NCBI GenBank assembly: GCA_017549185.1
Contig: JAFYVJ010000014.1
Span: 1-64,000, forward strand
Source: Roseburia sp.
Lineage (GTDB): Bacteria; Bacillota; Clostridia; Lachnospirales; Lachnospiraceae
DNA: 64,000 bases
Direction of reading: 5' to 3'
Shown: piece by piece, positions 50,635-60,077 of the stretch
Layout: each line of letters opens with the position of its first letter
Numbering within the stretch: position 1 is the first letter of the stretch
Notes under the pieces: model-generated
The model's input: only the letters and a program-made list of their open reading frames with translations
Database searches by the model: none
What the model was told of the DNA's origin: nothing
Made by a program: the position numbers and the translations under genes

Positions 50635-52554
50635 ATGGCAAAGTCAACATATGATGCAAGTAATATATCGGTTTTAGAAGGATTAGAGGCCGTTCGAAAA
50701 AGACCGGGTATGTACATCGGAAGTGTTTCAAGAAAAGGTTTGAACCACTTAATATACGAAATCGTGGATAATGCAGTGGACGAGCATCTGGCAGGTGCTT
50801 GTGATACCATTTGGGTAACTTTAGAAAAAGATGGTTCATGTACGGTAGAAGATAACGGACGAGGAGTACCGGTTGGTATGCATGCAAAGGGTGTGTCAGC
50901 AGCACGTTTGGTTTATACTACTTTACATGCAGGTGGTAAGTTCGATGATTCTGCGTACAAGACGAGTGGTGGTTTGCATGGTGTAGGTTCTTCTGTTGTA
51001 AATGCACTTTCTACTTATATGGATGTGCAGATTAGTAGAGAAGGGTATGTACATCATGACCGTTATGAGAGGGGCGTTCCGACAGTAGAGTTAGAAGCAG
51101 GACTTCTTCCGAAAATCGGTAAGACGAAGAAGACCGGTACAAAAGTGAACTTTTTACCGGACCCGGAAATCTTTGAAAAAACCAAATTCAAAGAAGATGA
51201 AGTAAAAAGCCGTATGCACGAGACGGCATATTTGAATCCGAAATTAACTATCATTTACGAAGACCGCCGTGGTGAGGAAGTAGAACATATCGAGTATCAC
51301 GAAGAAGAGGGTATTAAGGGATTTGTAAAGGATATTAATAAAAATAATGAGACTTTACATGAAGTCATTCACTTTAAAGGTGTAAGCGAAGGTATTGAAA
51401 TAGAAGGGGCATTCCAGTACACAAATGAGTTTCATGAAAATATTTTAGGGTTCTGTAATAATATTTTTAATGCAGAGGGTGGTGCCCACATTACAGGTTT
51501 TAAAACAGTATTTACGACTGTTATTAATAACTATGCACGAGAACTGGGTATTTTAAAAGAAAAAGATACCAATTTTACTGGTGCAGATGTGCGTAATGGT
51601 ATGACAGCGGTTATTTCTATTAAGCATCCGGACCCAAGATTTGAAGGACAGACGAAGACAAAGCTCGACAATCAGGATGCATCCCGTGCCACAGCAAAGG
51701 TGACAGGTGATGAGATTCAGCTTTTCTTTGATAAGAATTTAGAAACATTAAAAACCGTTATTTCTTGTGCGGAAAAAGCCGCCAAAATCCGTAAATCCGA
51801 GGAAAAAGCAAAGACGAATCTGTTGACGAAGCAGAAATTCTCTTTTGATTCAAATGGTAAATTAGCAAACTGCGAGAGTAGAGATCCATCCATCTGCGAA
51901 ATCTTTATCGTAGAGGGTGATTCTGCGGGTGGTTCGGCTAAGACAGCACGTGACCGTAATTTCCAGGCGATTTTACCAATTCGTGGTAAAATCTTAAACG
52001 TAGAGAAAGCAAGTATTGATAAAGTCCTTGCGAATGCCGAGATTAAGACGATGATTAATGCGTTTGGCTGTGGATTTTCAGAAGGTTATGGTAATGACTT
52101 TGATATCAGCAAACTTCGTTATGATAAGATTATCATCATGGCCGATGCGGACGTGGATGGTGCCCATATTTCTACATTGTTGTTGACATTGTTTTATCGT
52201 TTTATGCCGGAATTGATTCAGCAGGGGCATGTATATGTGGCGATGCCACCACTATATAAAGCGATTCCAAGTAAGGGCGAGGAAGAGTATTTATATGATG
52301 ATGCTGCCTTAGAGCGTTATCGTAAGACACATAAAGGAAGTTTTACGTTACAGCGTTACAAAGGTCTTGGTGAAATGGACGCAGAGCAGCTTTGGGAGAC
52401 GACATTAGACCCGGAACGTCGTATGTTAAGACGTATCGAAATCGAAGACGGACGTATGGCATCTGATATCACAGAGCTTTTGATGGGCAATGACGTTCCA
52501 CCGCGTAGAGCATTTATCTATGAGCATGCGCATGACGCTGAGTTAGATGTTTAA
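50635..52554 (+). CDS. parE: Type IIA topoisomerase subunit B (ParE/GyrB-like)
   Basis: 639 residues from the ATG at 50635 (TAGGAG 8 bases upstream). GHKL ATPase motifs: EIVDNAVDEHLAG, EDNGRGVPVGMH, SGGLHGVGSSVVNALS. TOPRIM: IVEGDSAGGSAKTARDRNFQAILPIRGKILNVEKA and IIMADADVDGAH. C-terminal end with GLGEMDAEQLWETT. Partner of the A subunit 182 bases downstream. The length and the lack of the GyrA-type box in the partner favour topoisomerase IV over gyrase, though clostridial pairs are often hard to assign. Confidence 0.85.
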   Translation: MAKSTYDASNISVLEGLEAVRKRPGMYIGSVSRKGLNHLIYEIVDNAVDEHLAGACDTIWVTLEKDGSCTVEDNGRGVPVGMHAKGVSAARLVYTTLHAGGKFDDSAYKTSGGLHGVGSSVVNALSTYMDVQISREGYVHHDRYERGVPTVELEAGLLPKIGKTKKTGTKVNFLPDPEIFEKTKFKEDEVKSRMHETAYLNPKLTIIYEDRRGEEVEHIEYHEEEGIKGFVKDINKNNETLHEVIHFKGVSEGIEIEGAFQYTNEFHENILGFCNNIFNAEGGAHITGFKTVFTTVINNYARELGILKEKDTNFTGADVRNGMTAVISIKHPDPRFEGQTKTKLDNQDASRATAKVTGDEIQLFFDKNLETLKTVISCAEKAAKIRKSEEKAKTNLLTKQKFSFDSNGKLANCESRDPSICEIFIVEGDSAGGSAKTARDRNFQAILPIRGKILNVEKASIDKVLANAEIKTMINAFGCGFSEGYGNDFDISKLRYDKIIIMADADVDGAHISTLLLTLFYRFMPELIQQGHVYVAMPPLYKAIPSKGEEEYLYDDAALERYRKTHKGSFTLQRYKGLGEMDAEQLWETTLDPERRMLRRIEIEDGRMASDITELLMGNDVPPRRAFIYEHAHDAELDV

Positions 52555-52658
52555 ATATTAGAGTGTATGAAAGCCGATTGCTTCACACGAAGTGTTCCCG
52601 CAATCGCTGCCAATATTCGCAATTCAGGCTATTCGCCTTACTTGCTCATATCGGGCAG

Positions 52659-52720
52659 GTTGTCTAATGTCAAGACAGAATGAAATGTAAACATTTCATC
52701 TGTCAGTCCATTGACAACAC
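52659..52720 (+). promoter_or_regulatory. Large imperfect hairpin upstream of parC
   Basis: GACAGAATGAAATGT and ACATTTCATCTGTC form a long stem (one bulged A) at 52674-52704, and TGTCAA/TTGACA (52668-52673/52711-52716) extends it. It is placed between the parE stop and the parC ribosome site, so it may set the ratio of the two subunits. Confidence 0.5.
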
Positions 52721-52736
52721 TTTCAAGGAGGTATAG

Positions 52737-54974
52737 ATGAGACAGGAAGAACAAATCATCCGCACTGAGTATTCAGAGCTGATGCAGAAATCTTATATAG
52801 ATTATGCTATGAGTGTTATCATCGCACGTGCATTGCCGGATGTAAGAGATGGTTTAAAACCAGTACAGAGACGTACATTATATGATATGCACGAATTGGG
52901 AATCCGCTATGACAAGCCGTACAGAAAATGTGCACGTATTGTCGGTGATACCATGGGTAAATACCACCCACATGGCGACAGTTCTATTTATGAAGCACTA
53001 GTAGTTATGGCACAGGATTTTAAGAAAGAACTGCCACTTGTAGACGGACATGGTAACTTTGGTTCCATCGAAGGAGATGGTGCCGCTGCGATGCGATATA
53101 CGGAAGCGAGACTTCAGAAAATCACACAGGAAGCTTTTTTAGCAGACCTTGATAAAGATGTCGTAGATTTTGTGCCAAACTTTGATGAGACCGAAAAAGA
53201 ACCAGCCGTGTTACCGGTTAAGATACCAAACCTTTTGGTAAATGGTTCGGAAGGTATTGCAGTTGGTATGGTAACTAGCACACCACCTCATAACTTAGGA
53301 GAGGTCATTGATGGTGTAATTGCCTATATCAAGAATCCTGACATTAACACCGAACAGATGATGCAGTATATTCCGGGACCGGACTTCCCGACAGGTGGTG
53401 TCATTGCAAATAAAGATGATTTAAAAGCAATTTATGCAACCGGACAGGGCAAGATTAAAATTCGTGGTAAGGTAGAAGTGGAAACAGTAAAAGGCGGTAA
53501 AGAAAAAATCGTCATTACAGAGATTCCATATACCATGATTGGTGCCAACATCGGTAAATTTTTAAATGATGTATACAGTTTGGTTGAGACGAAAAAGACA
53601 GCGGATATCGTAGATATTACGAATCAGTCATCCAAAGAGGGTATCCGTATCGTTATCGAGCTTCGTAAGGGAGCAGATGCAGAGAAATTAATCAATCTTT
53701 TATATAAAAAGACAAAGCTAGAAGATACATTCGGTGTAAATATGCTTGCAGTAGCAGATGGAAGACCGGAGACATTAGGACTTGTTCCAATCATCCGTCA
53801 TCATGTGAATTTCCAGTACGAACTTGCGACGAGAAAGTATACCACACTTCTTCGCAAGGAGCGTGACAAACAGGAAATTCAGGAAGGTTTGATGAAGGCC
53901 TGTGATGTTATCGACTTAATCATTGAAATTCTTCGTGGCAGTACTAGTGTAAAAGATGCCAGAGCCTGCTTACAGGATGGTATCACTGATAATATCAAGT
54001 TCAAGTCGGCACAGTCGAAAAAGGATGCGTCACAGTTACGTTTTACAGAACGTCAGACTACTGCGATTTTGGAAATGCGTTTGCAGAAATTAATCGGTTT
54101 GGAAATTGAAGCATTGCTCCGTGACCATGAAGAGACTTTGAAAAATATCGCACTTTATGAAGATATTTTAGGTAGTCGTGCTTCTATGGCAAAAGTGATT
54201 ATCAAGGAATTGCAGGCATACAAGAAAGAGTATGCAAGACCGCGTAGAACGGTGATTGACAATCTTGAAGAAGTAGTCGTAGAAGAGAAGAAGATTGAAG
54301 AAATGGATGTTGTCTTTGTAATGGATCGTTTTGGTTATGCAAAGACGATTGATACCAATATTTATGAGCGTAACAAAGAGACAGTCGATTCAGAAAACCG
54401 GTATGTATTAACTTGTAAGAATACGGATAAGATTTGTATTTTTACAAACAAAGGACAGCAGCATTTGTTAAAAGTGTTAGACCTTCCATATGGAAAACTA
54501 CGTGATAAAGGCACACCGATTGACAATGTCAGCAACTATAACAGTAGCGAGGAACATTTTGTATATATCAACAGTCTTGAGGCAGTGAAGAGTACCAAGT
54601 TATTGTTCGGTACAAAATCTTCTATGTTAAAGATTGTAGATGGTGCAGAATTTGACGTAGCAAAGCGTACCACAGCGGCTACCAAGTTAAAAGATGGAGA
54701 CGAAGTGCTGTTTGTAGAAGCAATTATCGGTAACGAGACTTTGGTTATGCAGTCTGAGCGGGATATGTTCTTGCGAATTGAAGTAGGAAAGATTTCGGAA
54801 CAGAAGAAGATTGCGGCAGGTATTCGTGGTATGAAGTTAGATAAGAGTGATAGCTTAACCAATATTTACTTATTACCACCCGGAAGCAATCAGGAAGTAG
54901 AAATAAAAGGCAAAAAATATGATTTGAACCGTTTGCATATTGGAAATCGTGATACAAAGGGTACGAGAAAATAG
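52737..54974 (+). CDS. parC: Type IIA topoisomerase subunit A (ParC/GyrA-like)
   Basis: 745 residues; AAGGAGG lies 7 bases before the ATG. N-terminal winged-helix domain: ARALPDVRDGLKPVQRR, GKYHPHGDSSIYEAL, catalytic Tyr121 in AAMRYTEARL. Tower and coiled coil follow, then a beta-pinwheel C-terminal domain. The seven-residue QRRGGxG box of GyrA is not visible (EQKKIAAGIRGM is at that place), which supports a topoisomerase IV assignment. The residues matching quinolone positions 83 and 87 are Ser82 and Glu86, the non-resistant forms. Confidence 0.85.
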   Translation: MRQEEQIIRTEYSELMQKSYIDYAMSVIIARALPDVRDGLKPVQRRTLYDMHELGIRYDKPYRKCARIVGDTMGKYHPHGDSSIYEALVVMAQDFKKELPLVDGHGNFGSIEGDGAAAMRYTEARLQKITQEAFLADLDKDVVDFVPNFDETEKEPAVLPVKIPNLLVNGSEGIAVGMVTSTPPHNLGEVIDGVIAYIKNPDINTEQMMQYIPGPDFPTGGVIANKDDLKAIYATGQGKIKIRGKVEVETVKGGKEKIVITEIPYTMIGANIGKFLNDVYSLVETKKTADIVDITNQSSKEGIRIVIELRKGADAEKLINLLYKKTKLEDTFGVNMLAVADGRPETLGLVPIIRHHVNFQYELATRKYTTLLRKERDKQEIQEGLMKACDVIDLIIEILRGSTSVKDARACLQDGITDNIKFKSAQSKKDASQLRFTERQTTAILEMRLQKLIGLEIEALLRDHEETLKNIALYEDILGSRASMAKVIIKELQAYKKEYARPRRTVIDNLEEVVVEEKKIEEMDVVFVMDRFGYAKTIDTNIYERNKETVDSENRYVLTCKNTDKICIFTNKGQQHLLKVLDLPYGKLRDKGTPIDNVSNYNSSEEHFVYINSLEAVKSTKLLFGTKSSMLKIVDGAEFDVAKRTTAATKLKDGDEVLFVEAIIGNETLVMQSERDMFLRIEVGKISEQKKIAAGIRGMKLDKSDSLTNIYLLPPGSNQEVEIKGKKYDLNRLHIGNRDTKGTRK

Positions 54975-55003
54975 TATATGGAAGGAAAAGGCGGTGATGG
55001 AAA

Positions 55004-55141
55004 GTGAGTGAATACATGACAGGAAAAGAAATTGTAAACCTCATTCATGCTCTCGAAAAGAAAGGCATGACAGCCGAAGAAATTATTGAAATTATCAAGT
55101 ACGTAGAAACGGCTGACCCGAAAGACCCAAGTAATAACTAA
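55004..55141 (+). CDS. 45-residue conserved-looking small protein
   Basis: From a GTG at 55004, GCGGTGATGG upstream as ribosome site. Sequence begins MSEYMTGKEIVNLIHALEKK and ends in a Thr/Asp/Pro-rich tail (VETADPKDPSNN). It is an amphipathic two-helix protein without Cys or membrane segment; an internal ATG at 55016 is an alternative start. It is 29 bases after parC and before a terminator, so it is probably the last cistron of the parE-parC message. I recognise no family. Confidence 0.6.
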   Translation: MSEYMTGKEIVNLIHALEKKGMTAEEIIEIIKYVETADPKDPSNN

Positions 55142-55167
55142 ATAATTGTAACTATATTAACATTCCT

Positions 55168-55214
55168 AAGGTATAAAGTCTTTATGAGATTATCAAGGCT
55201 TTATACCTTTTATT
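55168..55214 (+). terminator. Terminator of the parE-parC operon
   Basis: AAGGTATAAAG (55168-55178) pairs perfectly with CTTTATACCTT (55199-55209), tail TTTATTAT. Confidence 0.8.
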
Positions 55215-55326
55215 ATGTGGAAAAATGAAATTTGATTTAACAGTATACATTTTTTTGAAATATTTGTATAATGATTTTGCAATTATGTAGATTTGTGAAA
55301 AATGAAATTTAGAGGTGTAGTAGACT

Positions 55327-56691
55327 ATGACCTACGAAGAAGCAAAAGCTTATATAGAAGAGGTGAGCCAAACAGGAAGTATCTTAGGCTTGGAAAATAT
55401 ACAGAATTTAATGCAGGAGTTAGGCGATGTCCAGGAACTTTTGAACATCATCCATATCGGTGGAACGAATGGAAAAGGTTCGACAGGTGCATTTATTGAA
55501 AGTGTGCTCATGGAAGCAGGTTATCGTGTAGGTCGTTACACGTCACCGGCGGTTTTTGAGCCTTTTGAAGTATGGCGAATTAATAGAGAAAATATTACAG
55601 AGGAAGCATATCTTGAGTGTTTAGAAGAAGTGAAAGAAGCATGTGGTCGTATGTTAAAAAAGGACATGTGCCAACCGACCGTATTTGAAGTGGAGACTGC
55701 TTTAGCATTTCTTTATTTTTATAAAAATAAGTGTGATTATGTATTATTAGAAGTAGGCATGGGTGGTGAAACAGATGCTACAAATCTGATTACAAAACCG
55801 ATTTGTTCTGTGCTTACATCCATCAGCATGGACCATATGCAGTTTTTAGGAAATTCACTTTCAGAGATTGCACGTGTAAAAGCAGGAATTATTAAAACAG
55901 GATGTCCGGTTGTGACCATGGATACACAAGCACTACAGGTATTAGAAATTATCAAAGAAGTGACAGAGCAGAAGAACGCAAATCTCATTGTTGCAGAAGT
56001 AGGTAATTTAGAAGAGGATACAGACTGCATACAGAAAGAGAATTTGACATCGGAGAAGGAGATTAAGCCGGTATCAGATGTTCAGATGTATTTAGGTGGA
56101 ATTTCATTCTGCCATAAAGAATTTGGAGAAGTTCGGATAAAGCTGGCAGGTGTTTATCAGATGGAAAATGCTATTTTAGCTGCTACTGTTTGCAAGAAAG
56201 TCTTACAATTATCGCAAGAAATGATTTTACGTGGATTGGAAAAAGCCATTTGGCCAGGCCGGTTTGAAGTAGTATCGGAGCAGCCGTTCTTTATTTTAGA
56301 TGGGGCACATAACGAGGATGCAGCAGAAAAATTATCCCGAACTTTACAAAAGCATTTTACAAACGGTAGGATAACTTATATAATAGGGGTACTTGCAGAC
56401 AAAGAACATGCGAAGATGTTGGATGTGATGCTGCCTTATGCCGGCAGCGTATATACTGTGACTCCGCCAAATAAGCGGGCGTTAGATGGGGCAGTTTTGG
56501 CAGAAGAAGTAAGAAGTTTTGGAAAAGAAGCCATATACTGTGAGACGATTAAAGAAGCCGTAGACTTTGCGATAAAGGAAGCAATACAGGGAGAGTCAGA
56601 TGGAATTTTAGCATTTGGATCTTTATCCTATTTGACGGAATTAAAAGAAGCGGTAACGTTACATTTCACATCCACGCCAATCACTTGCTGA
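55327..56691 (+). CDS. folC: Folylpolyglutamate / dihydrofolate synthase
   Basis: 454 residues. Mur-ligase-like P-loop HIGGTNGKGSTGAFIESVLMEAG near residue 40, SMDHMQFLGNSLSEIARVKAGIIKTG (omega loop and ATP site), and ILDGAHNEDAAEKL with IIGVLADKEHAKML toward the C-terminus. Joins dihydropteroate to glutamate and extends polyglutamate tails. First of a four-gene folate run (folC, folE, folP, folB-folK). An AAGAGGTG-like site precedes the ATG at 55327. Confidence 0.92.
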   Translation: MTYEEAKAYIEEVSQTGSILGLENIQNLMQELGDVQELLNIIHIGGTNGKGSTGAFIESVLMEAGYRVGRYTSPAVFEPFEVWRINRENITEEAYLECLEEVKEACGRMLKKDMCQPTVFEVETALAFLYFYKNKCDYVLLEVGMGGETDATNLITKPICSVLTSISMDHMQFLGNSLSEIARVKAGIIKTGCPVVTMDTQALQVLEIIKEVTEQKNANLIVAEVGNLEEDTDCIQKENLTSEKEIKPVSDVQMYLGGISFCHKEFGEVRIKLAGVYQMENAILAATVCKKVLQLSQEMILRGLEKAIWPGRFEVVSEQPFFILDGAHNEDAAEKLSRTLQKHFTNGRITYIIGVLADKEHAKMLDVMLPYAGSVYTVTPPNKRALDGAVLAEEVRSFGKEAIYCETIKEAVDFAIKEAIQGESDGILAFGSLSYLTELKEAVTLHFTSTPITC

Positions 56692-56789
56692 TTGATGTGG
56701 GGAGAACGTGTAAATAGAATAAGATAGTGAGATTTGTAAGGTAAGTATTTACGTAGGAGATAGATATTGTAGAGAAGTGAGAGGAAACC

Positions 56790-57341
56790 ATGGACAAGAG
56801 TAAGATTGAACAGGGTGTCAGATTAATATTAGAAGGAATTGGTGAAGATCCAAATAGAGAGGGATTGTTAGGTACACCGGATCGTATTGCCCGCATGTAT
56901 GAAGAGATTTTTGCAGGATTGGGACAGGATGCGAAAGTACCGTTGTCTAAGACCTTTTCTGCGGTTAATAATGAAATGATTATTGAGAAGGATATTGTTT
57001 TTTATTCTACTTGTGAGCATCATTTTATGCCTTTTTATGGAAAAGCACATGTGGCATATATTCCGAATGGAAAAGTGGTGGGATTAAGTAAGTTGGCAAG
57101 AACAGTGGAAGTATATGCAAAGCGTCCACAGTTGCAGGAACAGTTGACTGCTCAGGTCGCAGATGCACTCATGGAGTATTTACAACCATTGGGAGCGATG
57201 GTCATGATTGAAGCGGAGCATACTTGCATGACGATGCGTGGTGTTAAAAAACCTGGCAGTAAGACGGTGACATTTGTATGTCGCGGTGCGTTTGAAGAGA
57301 ACGAGAAGTTACAGAATCAGTTTTTTGCACTTGTAAAGTAG
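56790..57341 (+). CDS. folE: GTP cyclohydrolase I
   Basis: 183 residues; start behind GAGAGGAAACC. Motifs: [44 protein letters not shown] (zinc Cys and His), [41 protein letters not shown] (second zinc Cys). Opens GTP to dihydroneopterin triphosphate, the first step of folate synthesis. Zinc ligands are all present, so this is the type IA enzyme. Confidence 0.95.
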   Translation: MDKSKIEQGVRLILEGIGEDPNREGLLGTPDRIARMYEEIFAGLGQDAKVPLSKTFSAVNNEMIIEKDIVFYSTCEHHFMPFYGKAHVAYIPNGKVVGLSKLARTVEVYAKRPQLQEQLTAQVADALMEYLQPLGAMVMIEAEHTCMTMRGVKKPGSKTVTFVCRGAFEENEKLQNQFFALVK

Positions 57342-57349
57342 AGGTTCAC

Positions 57350-58174
57350 GTGTTAATAGGAAATAGAGAATTTGATGTAAAAAATAAAACGTATATCATG
57401 GGAATCCTGAATATAACGCCGGATTCCTTTTCTGATGGTGGGAGCTTTTATGATATTGAGTTGGCATTAAAACATGCTGAGGATATGATAAAAAAAGGCG
57501 CCCACATTCTTGATATTGGGGGAGAATCCACAAGACCTGGACATACGCAGATAACAGATGCGGAAGAAATTACACGGATTGTGCCAGTGATTAAGGCGAT
57601 TAAGGAGAATTTTGATATTCCGATATCAGTGGATACGTATAAAAGTAAGGTTGCGGAAGCTGCAATTTTAGCAGGAGCAGATTTAATAAATGATATATGG
57701 GGCTTAAAATATGATGGGACAATGGCAGAGGTAATTGCAAGATACAATAAGCCGTGTTGTCTGATGCATAATCGACGTGATACAGATTATCAGAATTTTA
57801 TGGAAGATGTAAAGGCAGACTTGAGAGAGTCGGTCAAAATGGCTAGAAAAGCTGGGATTACCGCGGATAAAATTATTCTTGATCCGGGAGTAGGCTTTGC
57901 GAAAACTTACGAACAGAATCTAGAGATTATTGCGAAACTGGGTGAGTTAAAAGACTTAGATTGTCCGATTTTACTGGGAACTTCCCGGAAGTCTGTGATT
58001 GGATTGACTTTAGACTTGCCGGTAGAGGAACGTTTAGAAGGGACATTAGCGACTACTGTTATGGCAGTAGAGCACGGATGTGCTTTTGTGCGGGTGCATG
58101 ATGTGCAGGCGAATGCAAGGGCAGTTCTGATGACAGAGAAGATTCTACAGAGTAAGAAAAATATTGGTATTTGA
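57350..58174 (+). CDS. folP: Dihydropteroate synthase
   Basis: 274 residues from a GTG at 57350, 9 bases after folE, behind GAGG. Motifs: MGILNITPDSFSDGG, DIGGESTRPGH, VPVIKAIKENFDIPISVDTYK, LINDIWGLKY, HNRRDT, DPGVGFAKT, LLGTSRKSVIG. Joins dihydropterin diphosphate and p-aminobenzoate. Target of sulfonamides; the loop 1 and sulfa-contact motifs look ordinary. Translationally coupled to folE by spacing. Confidence 0.95.
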   Translation: MLIGNREFDVKNKTYIMGILNITPDSFSDGGSFYDIELALKHAEDMIKKGAHILDIGGESTRPGHTQITDAEEITRIVPVIKAIKENFDIPISVDTYKSKVAEAAILAGADLINDIWGLKYDGTMAEVIARYNKPCCLMHNRRDTDYQNFMEDVKADLRESVKMARKAGITADKIILDPGVGFAKTYEQNLEIIAKLGELKDLDCPILLGTSRKSVIGLTLDLPVEERLEGTLATTVMAVEHGCAFVRVHDVQANARAVLMTEKILQSKKNIGI

Positions 58175-58269
58175 GCTTAGATTAGACACAAATATAATGT
58201 AAGAGTGCAAAATCCCATTGTTACAGGCAATCTCAAATGGATTTTTGCTGGAAATTGAGGATAAAAGAT

Positions 58270-59088
58270 ATGGATAAAATCAAAATCACAGGTTTAAAAA
58301 TATTTGCACATCATGGTGTGTTTGAAGAAGAGACCATAAACGGACAGGATTTTTATGTGAATGCGGTATTGTATTTAGATTGCAGACCGGCAGGTATTAC
58401 AGACGTTTTGGAAAAGTCAGTGCATTATGGTGAAGTGAGTCTTTTCGTCACAAAATTTTTGCAGGAACACACCTATAAGCTGATAGAAACAGCAGCGGAG
58501 CAGACGACAAAAGCGTTATTGTTAGCATTTCCTTTGATAAAAAAAGTAGAATTTGAATTATGCAAACCGCATGCACCAATCGGGCTTCCCTTTGAGAATG
58601 TATCTGTAACGATTGAGCGTGGCTGGCATACTGCATATGTGGCTGTGGGTTCTAATATGGGAGAGAAAGAGACTTATATTAAAGATGCAATCGAACAGCT
58701 CGAAGAGATGGAAGAGATTAAGATAGAGAAGGTTTCAGATTTAATCGTGACAAAGCCTTATGGTGGTGTAGAACAGGATGATTTTGTGAACGGAGCGATT
58801 AAGTTATATACACTTTTTACACCAAATGAGTTACTGGATGCGTTGCATCTAGTGGAGAAATATGCCAAAAGAGAGCGTCTGATTCACTGGGGACCTAGAA
58901 CCTTGGATTTGGATATTATCTTCTATGATGATTTGGTATATGAAAATGATGAGTTGATTATTCCTCATGTGGATATGGCGAATCGTGATTTCGTATTAAA
59001 GCCATTATTGGATCTATGTCCGAATAAACGTCATCCGATTTCGGGATTGACAATGACACAATTGTATGAGAAATTGGAAGAACGCTGA
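58270..59088 (+). CDS. folB/folK: Bifunctional dihydroneopterin aldolase / HPPK
   Basis: 272 residues from the ATG at 58270 behind TGAGGA. Residues 1-~120 are FolB (IKITGLKIFAHHGVFEEETINGQDFYV; LIETAAEQTTKALLLAFPLIKKVEFELCKPHAPI). Residues ~125-272 are FolK (AYVAVGSNMGEKETYIKDAIEQLEE; KPYGGVEQDDFVNGAIKLYT; WGPRTLDLDIIFYDD; IPHVDMANRDFVLKPL). Performs two consecutive pterin steps before FolP. Fused FolB-FolK is common in Clostridia. A 95-base gap separates it from folP. Confidence 0.93.
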   Translation: MDKIKITGLKIFAHHGVFEEETINGQDFYVNAVLYLDCRPAGITDVLEKSVHYGEVSLFVTKFLQEHTYKLIETAAEQTTKALLLAFPLIKKVEFELCKPHAPIGLPFENVSVTIERGWHTAYVAVGSNMGEKETYIKDAIEQLEEMEEIKIEKVSDLIVTKPYGGVEQDDFVNGAIKLYTLFTPNELLDALHLVEKYAKRERLIHWGPRTLDLDIIFYDDLVYENDELIIPHVDMANRDFVLKPLLDLCPNKRHPISGLTMTQLYEKLEER

Positions 59089-59177
59089 TTTCATAAATCA
59101 TTAGGAAATTCCTATGATTAAAAATGCTCCGCAAGGATGAGGAGCCAATGACTTGTAGTATAGAAGGTGAGTAGTGT

Positions 59178-59957
59178 GTGAAGAAGAGCAGTGTGTGGGC
59201 AGTTTTCTACCCGATTTTCGTATATTATCTGATTTCTGCATGTGTATTTTTTTCGTTGAATATTTTGATTGGCGAAGCACAGGAAATATATATGTTAAAA
59301 CAGTTAATCAGTTCCGGAGCAACTATTCCATGTTTGATAGCATTTTGGAAACAGGATAATGAAGCGGAGAGGGTAGTCTATGGAAAACAAAAAAGGTCTC
59401 TGAAGCAGTATATGATGCAAGCAGCATTGACCTGTATGGCAGTAGGAGCGTTTGGCATAGCAGTGAATAATTTTATAGCTATGACACCGCTGGTTCATGT
59501 TTCAGCAGGTTTTCAGACGGCGAATGAGAATTTCTTTGGTGGAGATGTTTTGTTGCAGATTCTGGCTTCCTGTGTGGTTGTGCCGGTGGCAGAGGAATTG
59601 TTGTTCCGTGGTATCGTGTTGAAACGTGGGGCGATGCTTGCTAGTGAGGGTATGGGTATTTTTTGTTCAGCAGTATTGTTTGGTATTATTCATATGAATC
59701 TGGTGCAGTTTATATATGCTGCTTTGTTAGGAGCATTGTTAGCAGTTATTGTGACGAAGACAAGAAGGGTGTCGCTGGCTGTATTAGGGCATGCAACAGC
59801 GAATCTCATTGCAATACTTAGGGCATCAAGTGGTATTCTTGATTTTTCGTATCAGCCTACGGTGGCAGGGATTGGATTTTCTGTGGGAATGTTAGTACTT
59901 GGAGTAGGTGCGATGATGGTGTTAGTGCGTTATTCTAAAGAGTTCGCTATGGAATAA
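59178..59957 (+). CDS. CPBP family intramembrane metalloprotease
   Basis: 259 residues from a GTG at 59178 with AAGGTGAG upstream. About seven membrane helices. Abi/CPBP motifs: EELLFRGIVLKRG (EExxxR), FGIIHMNL (FxxxH) and LGHATAN. Bacterial members process membrane-bound substrates and are sometimes linked to bacteriocin immunity. Stand-alone; two small palindromes (ATCATTAGGAA/TTCCTATGAT and GCTCC/GGAGC) lie in the gap before it. Confidence 0.85.
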   Translation: MKKSSVWAVFYPIFVYYLISACVFFSLNILIGEAQEIYMLKQLISSGATIPCLIAFWKQDNEAERVVYGKQKRSLKQYMMQAALTCMAVGAFGIAVNNFIAMTPLVHVSAGFQTANENFFGGDVLLQILASCVVVPVAEELLFRGIVLKRGAMLASEGMGIFCSAVLFGIIHMNLVQFIYAALLGALLAVIVTKTRRVSLAVLGHATANLIAILRASSGILDFSYQPTVAGIGFSVGMLVLGVGAMMVLVRYSKEFAME

Positions 59958-60077
59958 AAGACTTCATAAAATCTTAATAAAAAATGAACCATTCTTTAAG
60001 AAAACGGTAAAATTTTCTGAAAAGAAGTTTGCTATTATCAATAATAGTGAACTTTTTTTGTTAATATGGGAGTGGTT

